Shown here piece after piece: positions 13,146-13,302 of a DNA stretch of 13,302 nucleotides. The translations under genes were made by a program, and so were the position numbers. Source of the DNA: Spirochaetia bacterium (GTDB taxonomy: Bacteria > Spirochaetota > Leptospiria > Leptospirales > Leptonemataceae); NCBI GenBank assembly GCA_029880625.1, contig JAOUOA010000021.1, positions 1-13,302 of the forward strand. Direction: 5' to 3'. The notes under the pieces were generated by a model. The model saw only the letters and a list, made by a program, of their open reading frames with translations, was not told the origin of the DNA and searched no databases. Position 1 is the first letter of the stretch; each line of letters starts with the position of its first letter.

Positions 13146-13302
13146 TTATTCCGTTTCTATCTGATATTGCGCATGGCAGCTTACACAGCCGTTCATACTC
13201 TGCGATAGCATTTGTATGATTTCATCTTCTGATGCCCCGTTTTTTGCTGCGGCTCCGATTGCATCAAAATCGCCATGTGCCTTCAGGCCGATTTGCTTAA
13301 AT
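13146..13302 (-). CDS. C-terminus of a class II (cytochrome c'-like) c-type cytochrome (partial, runs off right edge)
   Basis: The last 51 codons of a minus-strand gene are visible, ending at TAA 13148-13146. They carry a CVSCH haem-binding motif only 13 residues from the end, within an otherwise helical sequence (KAHGDFDAIGAAAKNGASEDEIIQ, then MLSQSMNGC). Covalent haem attachment at CxxCH near the C-terminus, followed by a short AQYQI helix end, is the arrangement of cytochrome c'/c-556-type four-helix proteins. Such proteins act in the periplasm as electron carriers or gas-binding/NO-handling proteins. The N-terminus, signal peptide and remaining length lie outside the window, so the exact class is uncertain. 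It is convergent with ppsA. Confidence 0.8.
   Translation of the reverse strand, partial: FKQIGLKAHGDFDAIGAAAKNGASEDEIIQMLSQSMNGCVSCHAQYQIETE

Overview
This AT-rich bacterial window holds eleven protein genes. Two are cut by the window edges. I see no tRNA, rRNA, CRISPR array, insertion sequence or phage gene. Several products carry lipoprotein or Sec signal sequences, and the repertoire (CsgG/FlgO-like lipoprotein, LRR membrane protein, envelope acyltransferase, polysaccharide deacetylase, ferritin-like DUF455 protein, PEP synthase, class II c-type cytochrome) fits a Gram-negative, diderm heterotroph. The loose lipoboxes and lipoprotein-rich content make a spirochaete of the Leptospirales my best guess. 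That is an inference from style only, with no marker gene to confirm it.

Left part, all minus strand (1-3274): a lipoprotein with a CsgG/FlgO-type domain and FxLYD-like repeats, running off the left edge; a six-cysteine lipoprotein of unknown function; and a membrane protein joining an N-terminal leucine-rich-repeat domain to a DUF3592-like module. Each sits behind its own AT-rich intergenic region. Their starts lack Shine-Dalgarno sequences and instead show promoter-like hexamers very close to the ATG, which raises the possibility of leaderless messages.

Centre (3499-6050): methionine-salvage genes on the minus strand, namely a class II aldolase-family protein (MtnB or a DHAP-shunt aldolase) and mtnA. 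mtnA is divergent from a RidA-family gene, which begins a short plus-strand run of ridA, a small membrane protein and an acyltransferase-3 membrane enzyme. That run ends at a good intrinsic terminator (7949-7986). MtnA makes 5-methylthioribulose-1-phosphate and the aldolase-family enzyme is the likely next step. RidA proteins remove reactive imine/enamine intermediates, a housekeeping function that need not be tied to this pathway.

Right part (8079-13302): an exported polysaccharide deacetylase with an extra beta-rich C-terminal domain, whose 3' end overlaps a convergent DUF455 ferritin-like gene by 25 bases across a 12-base inverted repeat. A 419-base gene-free leader precedes ppsA (phosphoenolpyruvate synthase, gluconeogenesis), which is followed by an unusually elaborate nested stem-loop. 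The right edge holds the C-terminus of a c-type cytochrome on the minus strand.

I did not find convincing evidence for a wholly new system. The observations most worth following are the LRR-DUF3592 fusion, the compact promoter-start arrangement, the identity of the methionine-salvage aldolase, the structured ppsA 3' end and the convergent overlap hairpin.
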